Shown here piece after piece: positions 7,925 through 15,566 of a stretch of 44,396 nt of DNA. This DNA is from Armatimonadota bacterium. Its GTDB lineage: Bacteria; Bacillota; Desulfotomaculia; Desulfotomaculales; Nap2-2B. How positions within the stretch are numbered: the first letter of the stretch is position 1; each line of letters opens with the position of its first letter. The notes below the pieces were generated by a model that saw only the letters and a program-made list of their open reading frames with translations, did not search any database and had not been told where the DNA came from. The position numbers and the translations under genes are program-made. The stretch spans positions 1 to 44,396 of the forward strand of contig JAIMBK010000019.1 of assembly GCA_023511535.1 (NCBI GenBank), given 5' to 3'.

Positions 7925-7978
7925 GAGGCGAGAGGTTAGAAGTGGGAATTTTAAATTCCACCTCCAACTTCTCGCCTC
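7925..7978. repeat. long imperfect inverted repeat
   Basis: GAGGCGAGAGGTTAGAAGTG with the following bases pairs, with about four mismatches, with the segment ending CTTCTCGCCTC, giving arms of about 26 bases. It lies in the 400-base space between two minus-strand genes, where I see no coding sequence. The purine-rich GAGAGGCGAGAGG style suggests an intergenic repeat rather than a terminator. Confidence 0.5.
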
Positions 7979-7988
7979 CCACTTCTCA

Positions 7989-8026
7989 AATGGCGGGGTG
8001 AAACCCAAAACGGGCACCCCGCCATT
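7989..8026. repeat. perfect 12-bp stem-loop
   Basis: AATGGCGGGGTG (7989-8000) pairs exactly with CACCCCGCCATT (8015-8026). It is 33 bases past the stop of the minus-strand stress-protein gene and may end its transcript, but no T-run follows. Confidence 0.5.
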
Positions 8027-8058
8027 GGGAACGGTTTTAAAAAACGAGCCGTTAAAGT

Positions 8059-8547
8059 TTAGTGGATTTCTACGTCCTGAGAACCGTAGCTGCGCAGAAC
8101 GTTGGCGGCGTCGGTGGCCTTCCTGTCGTCCGTGCGCACGGAAACCAGGATATTCCCCTGCTTCACCCGTTCTTCATAGTAACGGCCGCGTTCGGCGGGA
8201 ATGCCCCAGTCCAGCAGACCGCCGGCGATGCCGCCGGTGGCGGCGCCGGAAAGCAGGCCGGCAATCGGGCCGGCGGCAATGATCGGGCCGATGCCGGGGA
8301 TGGCCAGCGCACCGGCGCCGGCGGCCAGCCCGGCGAGGCCGCCCAGCACACCGCCGGTGGTGGTTCCGTCAAAGACGGGGTCGCCGCCCATGTTTAAGGC
8401 GTTGTCATCCCTGCGCTGCCCCTGGGCGCGCTGGTCGTCTTTGGCCACAATGGAAATTTCCCGATCGAACCCTTTGCTCCTTAAGTCGCTTACCGCCCGT
8501 TCAGCCGAATCCCGCGAGTTAAATGTACTGATCACGGTTTTTGCCAT
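8059..8547 (-). CDS. general stress protein, YflT/heat-induced type
   Basis: This 162-residue protein has the typical N-terminus of the general-stress (YflT-type) domain, KTVISTFNSRDSAERAVSDL, followed by DLRSKGFDREISIVAKD. The middle is a Gly/Ala-rich hydrophobic region (GGVLGGLAGLAAGAGALAIP, then GPIIAAGPIAGLLSGAATG), and the C-terminus (YYEERVKQGNILVSVRTDD) is a second ferredoxin-like strand-helix motif. Family members are induced by heat, salt or dryness, and their molecular role is unclear. The start ATG at 8547 follows AGGAGGTC. It is divergent from the polyamine operon. Confidence 0.8.
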   Translation of the reverse strand: MAKTVISTFNSRDSAERAVSDLRSKGFDREISIVAKDDQRAQGQRRDDNALNMGGDPVFDGTTTGGVLGGLAGLAAGAGALAIPGIGPIIAAGPIAGLLSGAATGGIAGGLLDWGIPAERGRYYEERVKQGNILVSVRTDDRKATDAANVLRSYGSQDVEIH

Positions 8548-8669
8548 AGCAAGACCTCCTAGATTTAATGTGGTTACAAAACATTCTTTTATAGAATTTC
8601 CCCCCGGAGTATTACCTATACTAGTAAAATGTGGTAAAATATTTTTGGACTTCCCTTTTTAAAATCTTT

Positions 8670-8678
8670 TGCTATAAT
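8670..8678 (+). promoter_or_regulatory. extended -10 promoter of the polyamine operon
   Basis: TGCTATAAT (8670-8678) is a perfect extended -10 element. A -35 box is poor (TTCCCT, 16 bases upstream), which extended -10 promoters tolerate. Transcription would start near 8685 and run through a leader ORF to the decarboxylase gene. Confidence 0.55.
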
Positions 8679-8715
8679 TAATTTGTTGCTCCGGCGAAAA
8701 ACAAAGGAGTTCCCC

Positions 8716-8745
8716 ATGAGAACGTTCGTTCTCTCAATAAAGTAA
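8716..8745 (+). CDS. 9-residue leader ORF of the polyamine operon
   Basis: AAAGGAG (8703-8709) is followed, seven bases on, by ATG AGA ACG TTC GTT CTC TCA ATA AAG TAA, encoding MRTFVLSIK. The ORF overlaps a hairpin with arms GAGAACG and CGTTCTC. It lies 80 bases before the arginine decarboxylase gene, and its ribosome site is as strong as those of real genes. A leader peptide sensing polyamine or arginine status is possible but not shown. It could also be the remains of an original gene start displaced by the repeat that follows. Confidence 0.4.
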   Translation: MRTFVLSIK

Positions 8746-8771
8746 TGAAAATAATTATGTAAAAGTATTTA

Positions 8772-8805
8772 CCCCTAATTCCTAACCCCTAACCCCTAAT
8801 CCCTA
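8772..8805 (-). repeat. TTAGGG-like degenerate repeat, copy 1
   Basis: CCCCTAATTCCTAACCCCTA and the next bases form a degenerate CCCTAA tandem, read as TTAGGG on the minus strand. It sits between the leader ORF and the ribosome site of the decarboxylase gene. Related copies occur at 12202, 40357 and 40441. Confidence 0.7.
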
Positions 8806-8825
8806 TTTTTTAAGGAGGGAACCCA

Positions 8826-9284
8826 ATGCTGCCCACCCCCCAAAAATATTTTCTTACGGCGGCCTGCGCTGAAGGAAATACTCCTTTAACGGCCTTTGAC
8901 CGGGCTTTGCTGGCCGGTAAAATCGGTAATCTTAACCTGCTCCGGGTCAGCAGTATTCTGCCGCCGGGCGCCCGGTACTGTCCCGAAATGGTTATTCCGG
9001 AAGGGTCGCTGGTGCCGGTTGCTTACGGGTATATTATCAGCGAAACCCCCGGCGAGTTGATTTCCGCTGCGGTAGGCGTCGGCGTGGCCTTGAATTCTTT
9101 CGGAGTGATCATGGAATTTGCCGGCCGCTGCCCGCAAACCCGGGCGCGGGACCAGATCCAAAAAATGCTGGTGGAAGCTTTTGCCGCCCGGAAGCTTGAA
9201 TTAGCCGACATTAAAATTGCTTCGGTCGAACATAAGGTAGAAAAAATTGGCTGCGCTTTGGCCGCGGTGCCCATGTGGTATTAA
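8826..9284 (+). CDS. pdaD: pyruvoyl-dependent arginine decarboxylase
   Basis: This 152-residue protein fits the PvlArgDC family in length and motifs: FFLTAACAEG-type start (YFLTAACAEGNTPLTAFDRAL), NLLRVSSILPPG at residues 37-48, the GYIISETPGELISAAVGVGV strand region and AVPMWY at the end. The enzyme is made as a proenzyme and cleaves itself between the two serines of VSS (Ser42-Ser43 here) to form an N-terminal pyruvoyl group, then converts arginine to agmatine. The start follows TTTTTTAAGGAGGGAACCCA. It is the first gene of an operon with spermidine synthase 15 bases downstream. Confidence 0.9.
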   Translation: MLPTPQKYFLTAACAEGNTPLTAFDRALLAGKIGNLNLLRVSSILPPGARYCPEMVIPEGSLVPVAYGYIISETPGELISAAVGVGVALNSFGVIMEFAGRCPQTRARDQIQKMLVEAFAARKLELADIKIASVEHKVEKIGCALAAVPMWY

Positions 9285-9299
9285 AAGAGGGGGAGAAGG

Positions 9300-10136
9300 A
9301 TGAATTTCTGGTTTACGGAACTGCAGACCCCGGATATGGCGTTGAGCTGCCGGACAAAAACAATGTTGCACTACGAAAAGACCCCTTTTCAGGAACTGGC
9401 CGTTTATGATACCGTGCAGTTTGGCCGGATGCTGGTGCTGGACGATGTCATCCAGACCACCGTCAATGATGAATTCGTCTACCACGAAATGATCACCCAC
9501 GTCGCCTTGAATACCCACCCGTCGCCGCGCCGGGTGCTGGTCATCGGGGGTGGGGACGGTGGCACAATCCGGGAAATTGTAAAACACCGCGTAGTGGAAA
9601 AGGCGACCCTGGTGGAGATTGACGGGCGGGTAATCGAGGCGGCGAAGCGGTTTTTTCCGGAGATCAGCTGCGCTCTGGACGATCCGCGGGTGGAGGTGAT
9701 TATTGACGACGGGATCAGGCACGTCCGGGAACACCGGGGCGTTTACGACCTGATTATCGTTGATTCTACCGATCCCGTCGGTCCGGCGGAAGGATTGTTC
9801 AGCGCCGCCTTTTACCGGGACGTTTTTGAAGCCCTGACTGCGGACGGGCTTTTTGTAGCTCAAACCGAGTCCCCCTTTTTCAACGGCGATTTGATCACGC
9901 GCGTCTTTAAGGATATTGCCGGCCTCTTTCCGGTAGCCAGGCTTTACCTGGCCTGTGTTCCGACTTACCCGGGAGGCCTGTGGACCTTCACGCTGGGCAG
10001 TAAAAAATACGACCCCCTGCAGGTGGAGGCAACCGGCCTTCCCGAATTGGGCACGCGTTATTACAGCCCCGCCGTGCACCGCAGCGCTTTTATCCTGCCG
10101 CCTTTCGTGGCGGACTTGCTGAGAGCAGAAAAGTAG
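9300..10136 (+). CDS. speE: spermidine synthase (polyamine aminopropyltransferase)
   Basis: This 278-residue protein has the complete SpeE pattern: [40 protein letters not shown] with the catalytic-pocket residues, [14 protein letters not shown] (binding decarboxylated SAM), [17 protein letters not shown] and [19 protein letters not shown] with the active-site DSTDP loop. It transfers aminopropyl groups to putrescine. The start follows GAGGGGGAGAAGG. It lies between the enzymes that make agmatine and putrescine, so its substrate is supplied by its neighbours. SAM decarboxylase (speD) is not in the window. Confidence 0.95.
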   Translation: MNFWFTELQTPDMALSCRTKTMLHYEKTPFQELAVYDTVQFGRMLVLDDVIQTTVNDEFVYHEMITHVALNTHPSPRRVLVIGGGDGGTIREIVKHRVVEKATLVEIDGRVIEAAKRFFPEISCALDDPRVEVIIDDGIRHVREHRGVYDLIIVDSTDPVGPAEGLFSAAFYRDVFEALTADGLFVAQTESPFFNGDLITRVFKDIAGLFPVARLYLACVPTYPGGLWTFTLGSKKYDPLQVEATGLPELGTRYYSPAVHRSAFILPPFVADLLRAEK

Positions 10137-10203
10137 ACGGAAAGCCGGGAGGTATTTTCCGGAGGGTTAAGGAAGAAACTGTTAATAGACGTTATTTTCG
10201 AGA

Positions 10204-11097
10204 ATGGATCAAATGTGGGAATTCACGGAAAAGAACTTCGGATATATGGGGGCAACTGCCGATTTTGCCGGGGCGGGCGTGGTCATCTGCGGTGTCCCGA
10301 TGGATTTTACCGTCACCTTCCGCCCGGGTGCACGCCTTGCTCCCCGGCATATCCGCCGGGTAAGCGAGGGGTTGGAAGAATACAGTCCTTACCTGGAGCG
10401 GGATTTAAGGGATTGTCAGTATTTTGACGCCGGCGACCTGGTTCTTCCGGCGGGAGATGTCCCGGAAAGCCTGCGGCGGATTACCTGTGCAGTGGAGAAT
10501 CTGTTTGCGCACCGCAAATTCCCGCTCCTGTTGGGTGGGGAGCACCTGGTCAGCCTGCCGGCGGTCGCAGCAGCCGCCCGCTTTTTCCCGGAGCTGGCGG
10601 TCATCCAGCTGGATGCTCACCTGGATCTACGGGACGCTTACGACGGGCAAAAGTTATCTCACGCCACCGTGATGAGACGCATTGCCGAAATTGTCGGGGG
10701 GGCGAATATCTATCAGCTGGGCGTGCGTTCGGGGGCCCGGGAAGAATTTCTCTATGCGCGTGAGCACACGCATTTCTTTTTCAACGAGGTGCTCGCCCCC
10801 CTGGAGCAAATCTGCAATGCCCTTCAGGACAGGCCGGTTTACGTTACGCTGGACATCGACGTGCTGGATCCCGCGTACGCCCCGGGGACAGGCACGCCGG
10901 AGCCGGGCGGTTGCTCGCCGCAGGAAATCATCCAGGCGCTGCATTATTTGGGGCGCAGGCGCCTGCCGGTAGTCGGCCTGGATCTGGTCGAGGTCAGCCC
11001 CGTTTACGATCCTTCCGAACGCACCTCTATTTTGGCGGCCAAGCTGGTGCGGGAAGCCATTTTATGTTTTAGTTATGGTTTTTCCTGGCTTAAATGA
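10204..11097 (+). CDS. speB: agmatinase
   Basis: This 297-residue ureohydrolase carries the binuclear manganese motifs in order: LLGGEHLVSLP (His in GGEH), IQLDAHLDLRD and YVTLDIDVLDPAYAPGTGTP, followed by EPGG. The ureohydrolase family includes arginases and agmatinases. The context (arginine decarboxylase two genes upstream) and the DPAYAPGTGTPEPGG form favour agmatinase, which turns agmatine into putrescine and urea. The ATG at 10204 lacks a strong ribosome site, and the ATG at 10213 is the alternative. The three genes give a decarboxylase-agmatinase route to putrescine and then spermidine. Confidence 0.9.
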   Translation: MDQMWEFTEKNFGYMGATADFAGAGVVICGVPMDFTVTFRPGARLAPRHIRRVSEGLEEYSPYLERDLRDCQYFDAGDLVLPAGDVPESLRRITCAVENLFAHRKFPLLLGGEHLVSLPAVAAAARFFPELAVIQLDAHLDLRDAYDGQKLSHATVMRRIAEIVGGANIYQLGVRSGAREEFLYAREHTHFFFNEVLAPLEQICNALQDRPVYVTLDIDVLDPAYAPGTGTPEPGGCSPQEIIQALHYLGRRRLPVVGLDLVEVSPVYDPSERTSILAAKLVREAILCFSYGFSWLK

Positions 11098-11273
11098 AAG
11101 TGGTTGTGTTGTACGCGCAGCAGGTGAACTGTGCCGCAGCCCGGGCATTTAATGCTTTGTCCGTCGCGAAAGCGGATTTCCCCGATGCGGCGCTGGCAGC
11201 AGGTAATTTCCACACTTAAAATCTGCCCGTTCTGCGTATTTACCCGGTAATCAACCGGGTATTTTTGAGGCAC
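11073..11273 (-). CDS. small zinc-ribbon-like protein
   Basis: A GTG start after AAAGGGTGAGG gives 66 residues with ITCCQRRIGEIRFRDGQSIK and KCPGCGTVHLLRV, a possible single-ribbon zinc site (CC and CPGC), and a His-rich tail. It runs antisense to, and overlaps by 25 bases, the end of the agmatinase gene. The hairpin that appears to terminate the polyamine operon lies inside its first codons. That makes the gene less certain, although the cysteine pattern looks selected. Confidence 0.5.
   Translation of the reverse strand: MPQKYPVDYRVNTQNGQILSVEITCCQRRIGEIRFRDGQSIKCPGCGTVHLLRVQHNHFHLSQEKP
11241..11266 (+). terminator. terminator of the polyamine operon
   Basis: TACCCGGT (11241-11248) pairs with ACCGGGTA (11254-11261) around a five-base loop and is followed by TTTTT (11262-11266). 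It is 144 bases past the agmatinase stop, on the same strand. Confidence 0.65.
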
Positions 11274-11445
11274 GGGACCTCACCCTTTCAAGATTGTTAC
11301 TCCTATTATACCTCAATTTTTGCCAGGAGAGAACAATATTTTAACCTCTTTGTTGACATTGCCCGGGTGAATATTTAGTGTATAATGTTAAAGGCGGTAC
11401 CGATCGTGTTTAGAGCATCGTTTGCGCAGAAAGGCGTTGGTAATT

Positions 11446-12201
11446 TTGAAAAAAGGTGGTCGCCGGCGGAAAACAGGGGAAGATTGGCAGCCGGTTCCCA
11501 TCAAGCTGGACCCCTTTCAGGAAAAGGCAATCGCTGCCTTGCTGGCCGGCCAGTCCGTTCTGGTGGCTGCCCCCACCGGGACGGGAAAGACCTTGATTGC
11601 CGAAAAACTTTTGGAAAAAATTCTGGCCGAGGGTAAAGGCGCCGTTTATACGTCGCCCTTAAAAGCTCTTTCGAACCAGAAGTACCGGGATTTTTGCCGC
11701 TTATTCGGGCGGGCCAGAGTAGGTTTGATCACCGGGGACTTATCGATTAACGAAGCGGCCCCCCTGCTGGTCATGACCACGGAGATTTTCCGGAACTGGT
11801 GTTTTGCCAATCCGGAAATGTTGGTCAACATATCACACGTAATTTTCGACGAGATGCACTTTTTGGACGATCTGGAAAGGGGAACGACCTGGGAAGAAAG
11901 CATTATCTTTGCTCCCGCGCACATCAAAATTTTAGGCCTCTCTGCAACGGTGCCCAATATCCGCGAAATAGCCGTCTGGATGGAGGGGATCAGGGGCGAG
12001 AAAGTGAGCGTGATTAAAGAGAAGAAGCGCGCCGTCCCGCTGCAAATAAACTGGCTTTCTCCGTCCGGCGATATTTTGGACGAAGCCGAAGCGCGCGCCG
12101 AAGTGGAGGCCCGCCGGGAAGCGCGCCGGGGAAGAAGGGTGTGGTCAGGTAGAGGCGGCAGCCGGTACAGCGAGGAGCAGCGTCCTTTCCCGAAGGCATA
12201 A
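11446..12201 (+). CDS. Ski2/Mtr4-type helicase, N-terminal half
   Basis: The fragment holds the first RecA-like domain: DPFQEKAIAALLAG (Q-type motif), AAPTGTGKTLIAEKLL (Walker A), YTSPLKALSNQKYRDF (Ia), GLITGDLSINEAAPLLVMTT, VIFDEMHFLDD (DEMH Walker B) and LGLSATVPN (motif III). It ends in an Arg/Glu-rich linker and a TAA at 12199. The second RecA domain follows 51 bases later in the same reading frame. A TTG at 11446, nine bases after AGAAAGGCG, is the preferred start; a TTG at 11422 is possible. Alone this half binds ATP but lacks motifs IV-VI. Confidence 0.8.
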   Translation: MKKGGRRRKTGEDWQPVPIKLDPFQEKAIAALLAGQSVLVAAPTGTGKTLIAEKLLEKILAEGKGAVYTSPLKALSNQKYRDFCRLFGRARVGLITGDLSINEAAPLLVMTTEIFRNWCFANPEMLVNISHVIFDEMHFLDDLERGTTWEESIIFAPAHIKILGLSATVPNIREIAVWMEGIRGEKVSVIKEKKRAVPLQINWLSPSGDILDEAEARAEVEARREARRGRRVWSGRGGSRYSEEQRPFPKA

Positions 12202-12244
12202 GACAGGAATTAGGGATCAGGGAATAGGGATTAGGGTTAGGGGA
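12202..12244 (+). repeat. TTAGGG-like degenerate repeat inside the helicase gene
   Basis: GGAATTAGGGATCAGGGAAT and the bases after it make a degenerate TTAGGG tandem. In the helicase frame it contains three further TAG stops, after the TAA at 12199. It closely resembles the reverse complement of the copy at 40441, sharing AATTAGGGATCAGG, so it appears to be an insertion of a dispersed element. Confidence 0.75.
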
Positions 12245-12252
12245 GAAGCAAA

Positions 12253-13803
12253 ATGGCCGAATATAACTCTAACTGCGTGGAAGTAATCGAAACGATTCAA
12301 GATCATTTACCTGCCCTCTATTTTGCCTTCGGCCGCGGCCGGACGGAAATGCTGGCCGAAGAATTGGGCCGGACTTTTGATTTCTTAACCGGCCGGGAAA
12401 GGCAGGCGGTAAGGAAAATCATCAAAGAAACGGAGGATGCCTGCCCCGGTTTGTTTACCCTCCGGCGCCGGAACCTGCGCCGCCTGCTTTTGCAGGGAAT
12501 CGGCTACCACCATGCGGGCCTTCCCCCGGTGCTGAAAGATCTGGTGGAAAGACTTTACGAGGAACGGCTGATTTACGTCCTGTTTTGCACGGAAACCTTT
12601 GCGCTGGGAGTAAATTTTCCGGCGGCCAGCACCGTGTTCGATTCCTGCCGGAAGTGGGACGGCCGGGAATTTCGCGGTTTGCTCAACCGGGAATTTTTTC
12701 AAATGGCCGGCCGGGCCGGAAGGCGCGGGTACGATCAGGTCGGACATGTTTACATCCGGATTGACGAAAAATATCCGGAGCAGACCGGCTTTTACAATGA
12801 ACTGGACGTGGAACCCGTCCGGGGGCGCCTGATGATTGCCCCGAATACGGTTTTAAGCCTTCTCTACTGGAAGAACGATGAAGAAATCAAACGGTTTTTA
12901 GAGCAAAACCTGGCTGTCTACCAGAATAACAAGGAAATCTGGCAGCTGCGGCGGGAAGTCAAAACATTGACGGAGAAGGAAAAACGCCTGGCCGCCCGCT
13001 TTTGCCCGGAAAAGGAAAGTCCTTCCTGCCAGCTGTACCGGCTGGCCTTAAGACGGGAGCTCAACCACCTTAAACGGCGAAAGCACCGGCACCGTCCGGG
13101 TGCCCGGGAACGCCGGGAGGAACTCCGGAAACTGTTGCAGGCCCAGCGGAAGGAATGTGACTTCAAGGTTTGCGCAGAGGCGGAAAAAAAGCTGCAGAGC
13201 ATCGCCGAAAGAAAAAATCAATTGCTCGCGCGCATCGATCGTTTACAAAAGAACTCCCGGGATTTTGTTGAGGAATTTCAGAACGTCTGGCGCCTCCTGG
13301 AAGAATTGGGGTACGTCCAGGGCCGGGAGCTGCTGCCCCGCGGAAAATTTGCACTGGAGCTGCACGTTCAGGAAATCCTGGTCACCGAACTGGTTTTTTC
13401 GGGCATTCTGCTTGAAGCTACCCCGGAGGAGGCGGCGGCCATCCTGGCGGGGGTCGATTACCAGCCCGGCCGGGACGAATGGGTGGAAAGGCCCCCTTTT
13501 TCGCTGGAGCACGTCGTCCATCTCCGGAAGTTTCTCTTGCGGAGCGGAGTTCCCGAGCATTTCTGCGTCTGGAGCCACCTCCCGGCAGCGCTGGCCGCGG
13601 CCTGGTACCGGGGCGTTTCCTTTGAAGGGCTGATGCAAAGGTGTAACCTGGAAGAGGGGGACATCTTTTCCATCCTCCGCCGCGAAATCGACCTGCTGCG
13701 CCAGATTGAGCGCGCCGCGGGAAACGATGCCGTCCTGGCCGGTTTTGTCCGCGAGATTCGCAAAACGCTGGACAGGGAAGAGGTGGCCATGGTGGGAGTT
13801 TAG
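12253..13803 (+). CDS. Ski2/Mtr4-type helicase, C-terminal half
   Basis: The 516-residue product begins at an ATG eight bases after AGGGGAGA, a usable ribosome site supplied by the inserted repeat. It carries the second RecA domain: LPALYFAFGRGRTEMLAEEL (IV), GIGYHHAGLPPVLKDLVE, VLFCTETFALGVNFPAASTV (V) and QMAGRAGRRGYDQVG (VI). A long charged coiled coil with a CPEKESPSC and later cysteines follows, then a C-terminal DSHCT-like domain (ELHVQEILVTELVFSGILLE). It is in the same frame as the N-terminal half. The two could assemble as a split helicase, or the gene may be inactivated. Confidence 0.8.
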   Translation: MAEYNSNCVEVIETIQDHLPALYFAFGRGRTEMLAEELGRTFDFLTGRERQAVRKIIKETEDACPGLFTLRRRNLRRLLLQGIGYHHAGLPPVLKDLVERLYEERLIYVLFCTETFALGVNFPAASTVFDSCRKWDGREFRGLLNREFFQMAGRAGRRGYDQVGHVYIRIDEKYPEQTGFYNELDVEPVRGRLMIAPNTVLSLLYWKNDEEIKRFLEQNLAVYQNNKEIWQLRREVKTLTEKEKRLAARFCPEKESPSCQLYRLALRRELNHLKRRKHRHRPGARERREELRKLLQAQRKECDFKVCAEAEKKLQSIAERKNQLLARIDRLQKNSRDFVEEFQNVWRLLEELGYVQGRELLPRGKFALELHVQEILVTELVFSGILLEATPEEAAAILAGVDYQPGRDEWVERPPFSLEHVVHLRKFLLRSGVPEHFCVWSHLPAALAAAWYRGVSFEGLMQRCNLEEGDIFSILRREIDLLRQIERAAGNDAVLAGFVREIRKTLDREEVAMVGV

Positions 13804-13901
13804 AAGAACAGGAATCAGGAATTGGGTCCTCAGGCCGCTTTTTAGCGCCGGCGGGCAAAGGGTTGGTTTCAGGGTAAGGGTTGGTGAGTGCCGGGTCATT
13901 T

Positions 13902-13939
13902 AAAAAAGAAAAAGGGGATAGACCGCGGTTTCTATCCCC
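13902..13939 (-). terminator. rho-independent terminator of the agr-like operon
   Basis: On the minus strand GGGGATAGA pairs perfectly with TCTATCCCC (13931-13939 with 13914-13922) around an eight-base loop, followed by TTTTTCTTTTTT. It lies 11 bases past the agrD stop codon. Confidence 0.9.
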
Positions 13940-13949
13940 TGGGATGAAG

Positions 13950-14078
13950 CTACTTACGCAGCTCCGGGGGGAGTTCCGGCTGGTACCAGAACCAGGTGCT
14001 GGCCGGGTAAACCCCCGTGGAAGCCACGACCATAGCAACGGCAGCCGCAATACCCATCAGCCAGTGTTTAAACCTCAT
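13950..14078 (-). CDS. agrD: AgrD-like cyclic peptide autoinducer precursor
   Basis: This 42-residue ORF starts at 14078 after a very strong GGAAGGAGGTGG site, 20 bases downstream of agrB. It has the three AgrD parts: an amphipathic, membrane-attaching N-terminus (MRFKHWLMGIAAAVAMVVAS), a short core around TGVYPASTWFW, and an acidic, proline-rich tail (YQPELPPELRK) typical of clostridial AgrD recognition tails. Where most AgrD peptides have cysteine, this one has no cysteine at all. Ser27 of ASTWFW is placed to form a five-member STWFW ring, so the signal would be a lactone rather than a thiolactone. The ring assignment is inference. The ORF is below usual length cut-offs and easy to miss. 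Confidence 0.85.
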   Translation of the reverse strand: MRFKHWLMGIAAAVAMVVASTGVYPASTWFWYQPELPPELRK

Positions 14079-14098
14079 CTTTTGCCACCTCCTTCCTT

Positions 14099-14725
14099 TC
14101 AATTAATCCCTGCAGGGAATTTTACCGGCCGGGAGAGCAGCCTGTCCACCGCGTCGATGAAGCGGTAGCCGGCCGGCGTAACGGTAAAGGCCTGGATGAA
14201 CAGCCCGAAAGAAGCCGCCAGGAGAAGATCCGCCCGGAAAGAAGCGAATAATCCGGCAGCAAAATAGATAACCACGATCAACAAAGAAGCAATCTTCAAA
14301 ACCCGCCTTTGCCGCGGGTTGTTGATCGGTTTGGCCGGTGTGTCCGCTGGCGCCCAGCGCAGGGCAATAACGAATGACCAGACGGCCGCCCCGGCAACGA
14401 TTCCCTCCAGGGGGAGGGAATACCCGGCCAGGCAGCGGGCCAGTGCCCCGGTGCCGGTGAAAGTCGCCAGGGAACTGACCAGGCAGCGGTAGTAGGCCGT
14501 GCAGTGGGCCCCCCCGGCAGCCAGGCGGAAAACGCCGCCGGCCAGCGCGGCGGCGACCACCTGCGGAAACACTCCCAGGGCAAGGGGCAGCGCAATAAAG
14601 GAAAGCAGCTTGACCAGGGCGCCGATGATGATTTCCAGACCATAGGCGATGACGTTCCGGCGCTCTTCTATTTTCAGCTCCGTCGCGATAATTGCCGCCA
14701 GCCGGACGGCAAGGTTATGAATCAT
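14099..14725 (-). CDS. agrB: AgrB-type peptide-processing membrane endopeptidase
   Basis: This 208-residue polytopic membrane protein contains the catalytic AgrB signature GGAHCTAYYRC, with His74 and Cys81 separated by seven positions as in the studied staphylococcal enzyme. About five or six hydrophobic helices are visible. AgrB cleaves the tail of AgrD, forms the ring through its cysteine and helps export it. The start overlaps the kinase gene by 11 bases after GGAGGGGAAAGTA, and agrD follows directly. AgrB proteins also occur without a full agr circuit, but here the kinase and sensor genes are adjacent. Confidence 0.9.
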   Translation of the reverse strand: MIHNLAVRLAAIIATELKIEERRNVIAYGLEIIIGALVKLLSFIALPLALGVFPQVVAAALAGGVFRLAAGGAHCTAYYRCLVSSLATFTGTGALARCLAGYSLPLEGIVAGAAVWSFVIALRWAPADTPAKPINNPRQRRVLKIASLLIVVIYFAAGLFASFRADLLLAASFGLFIQAFTVTPAGYRFIDAVDRLLSRPVKFPAGIN

Positions 14726-15566
14726 TACTTTCCCCTCCCGGGCGTGGAAAACAGACAGTAAAAAGGGTCGGCGGGGAAGACGCCTGAATTGTTCCGCCGT
14801 GCTGCTCCACTATTTCCCGGACGATGGCGAGGCCCAGCCCCCGGTTGTGCCCCTTGGTGGAAAAACCGGCCTGAAAAATAAAGTCAAGCGCTTCCGGTTT
14901 TATTCCCGGTCCCGAATTCAAAACTTTAATAATGTAGTTATCACTATCCTCGCCGATTTCCAGCTTGACGAAGCGCTCCTTTGGTTCCAGCCCCATGACT
15001 GCTTCGAAAGCGTTGTCGATGAGGTTGCCCAGGACCCGGTTAAGCTGGTAAGGGCGGAGGGGTATGGCGCGAAGATCGCTTTGGATGGAAAGGTTAAAGC
15101 TGATCTCCTGGACGGCTGCCTGGTTGACTTTTCTCTGGATGAGCGCCCCGATCTCCGGCTGTTTTAAGTTGACCAGCTGGGCGGACGTGCGCGCCTCCCG
15201 GACCACGTCGGCCAGGTAGTCCTGGGCGCTATCCGGCCTGTTCATCTGGAGCAGCCCGTATACCGTCTGCAGGTGGTTGATAAAATCATGGCGCTGGGCG
15301 CGGATGTTCTGGATCAGCTCCTGGATGTCTTCCATGCTGCGGGCCTGCTGCTCCAGGAGCATGTTTTGATATTCGCTCTGCATGAGTTTCTTGAGCGTTA
15401 AAAAACTGAGGACGGCGTTGGCGATCACCACCAGGGCGATGGCCAGGATAATCCCCAGGTAGGCAGTCAGGTTGTTGATGATGATATATTGGAAGACGAG
15501 GCAAAGAACGAAAGATTGCGTAAGCAGAAAAATAATCAAGGCGTAATTCGATGATGCTGCGCTCAT
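14715..15566 (-). CDS. AgrC-like sensor histidine kinase (short N-terminus)
   Basis: The ATG at 15566 overlaps the stop of the upstream gene in an ATGA junction, giving 283 residues. Two hydrophobic helices (LIIFLLTQSFVLCLVFQYI, and a second near residues 37-57) precede a coiled coil and the phosphoacceptor segment AQRHDFINHLQTVYGLLQM, the H-box of the AgrC/citrate-sensor/Spo0B class. A GHKL ATPase domain follows with NLIDNAFEAV (N box), NSGPGIKPEALDF (G1) and KGHNRGLGLAIVREI. The sensing domain of AgrC is much larger, and that role may be played by the separate membrane protein encoded just upstream. No LytTR response regulator (AgrA) is nearby. Confidence 0.8.
   Translation of the reverse strand: MSAASSNYALIIFLLTQSFVLCLVFQYIIINNLTAYLGIILAIALVVIANAVLSFLTLKKLMQSEYQNMLLEQQARSMEDIQELIQNIRAQRHDFINHLQTVYGLLQMNRPDSAQDYLADVVREARTSAQLVNLKQPEIGALIQRKVNQAAVQEISFNLSIQSDLRAIPLRPYQLNRVLGNLIDNAFEAVMGLEPKERFVKLEIGEDSDNYIIKVLNSGPGIKPEALDFIFQAGFSTKGHNRGLGLAIVREIVEQHGGTIQASSPPTLFTVCFPRPGGESNDS

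Noticed and set aside
8772-8805. CCCTAA tandem as a telomere or chromosome end
   Set aside because: The run is short, degenerate, inside an operon leader, and repeated elsewhere in the chromosome.
11353-11386. TTGACA and TATAAT upstream of the helicase as a standard promoter
   Set aside because: The two hexamers are 22 bases apart, too far for a normal sigmaA promoter, and no extended -10 TGn is present.
12014-12199. Minus-strand and other-frame ORFs across the helicase, kinases and permeases
   Set aside because: They lack ribosome sites and motifs and mirror high-GC coding sequence on the opposite strand.
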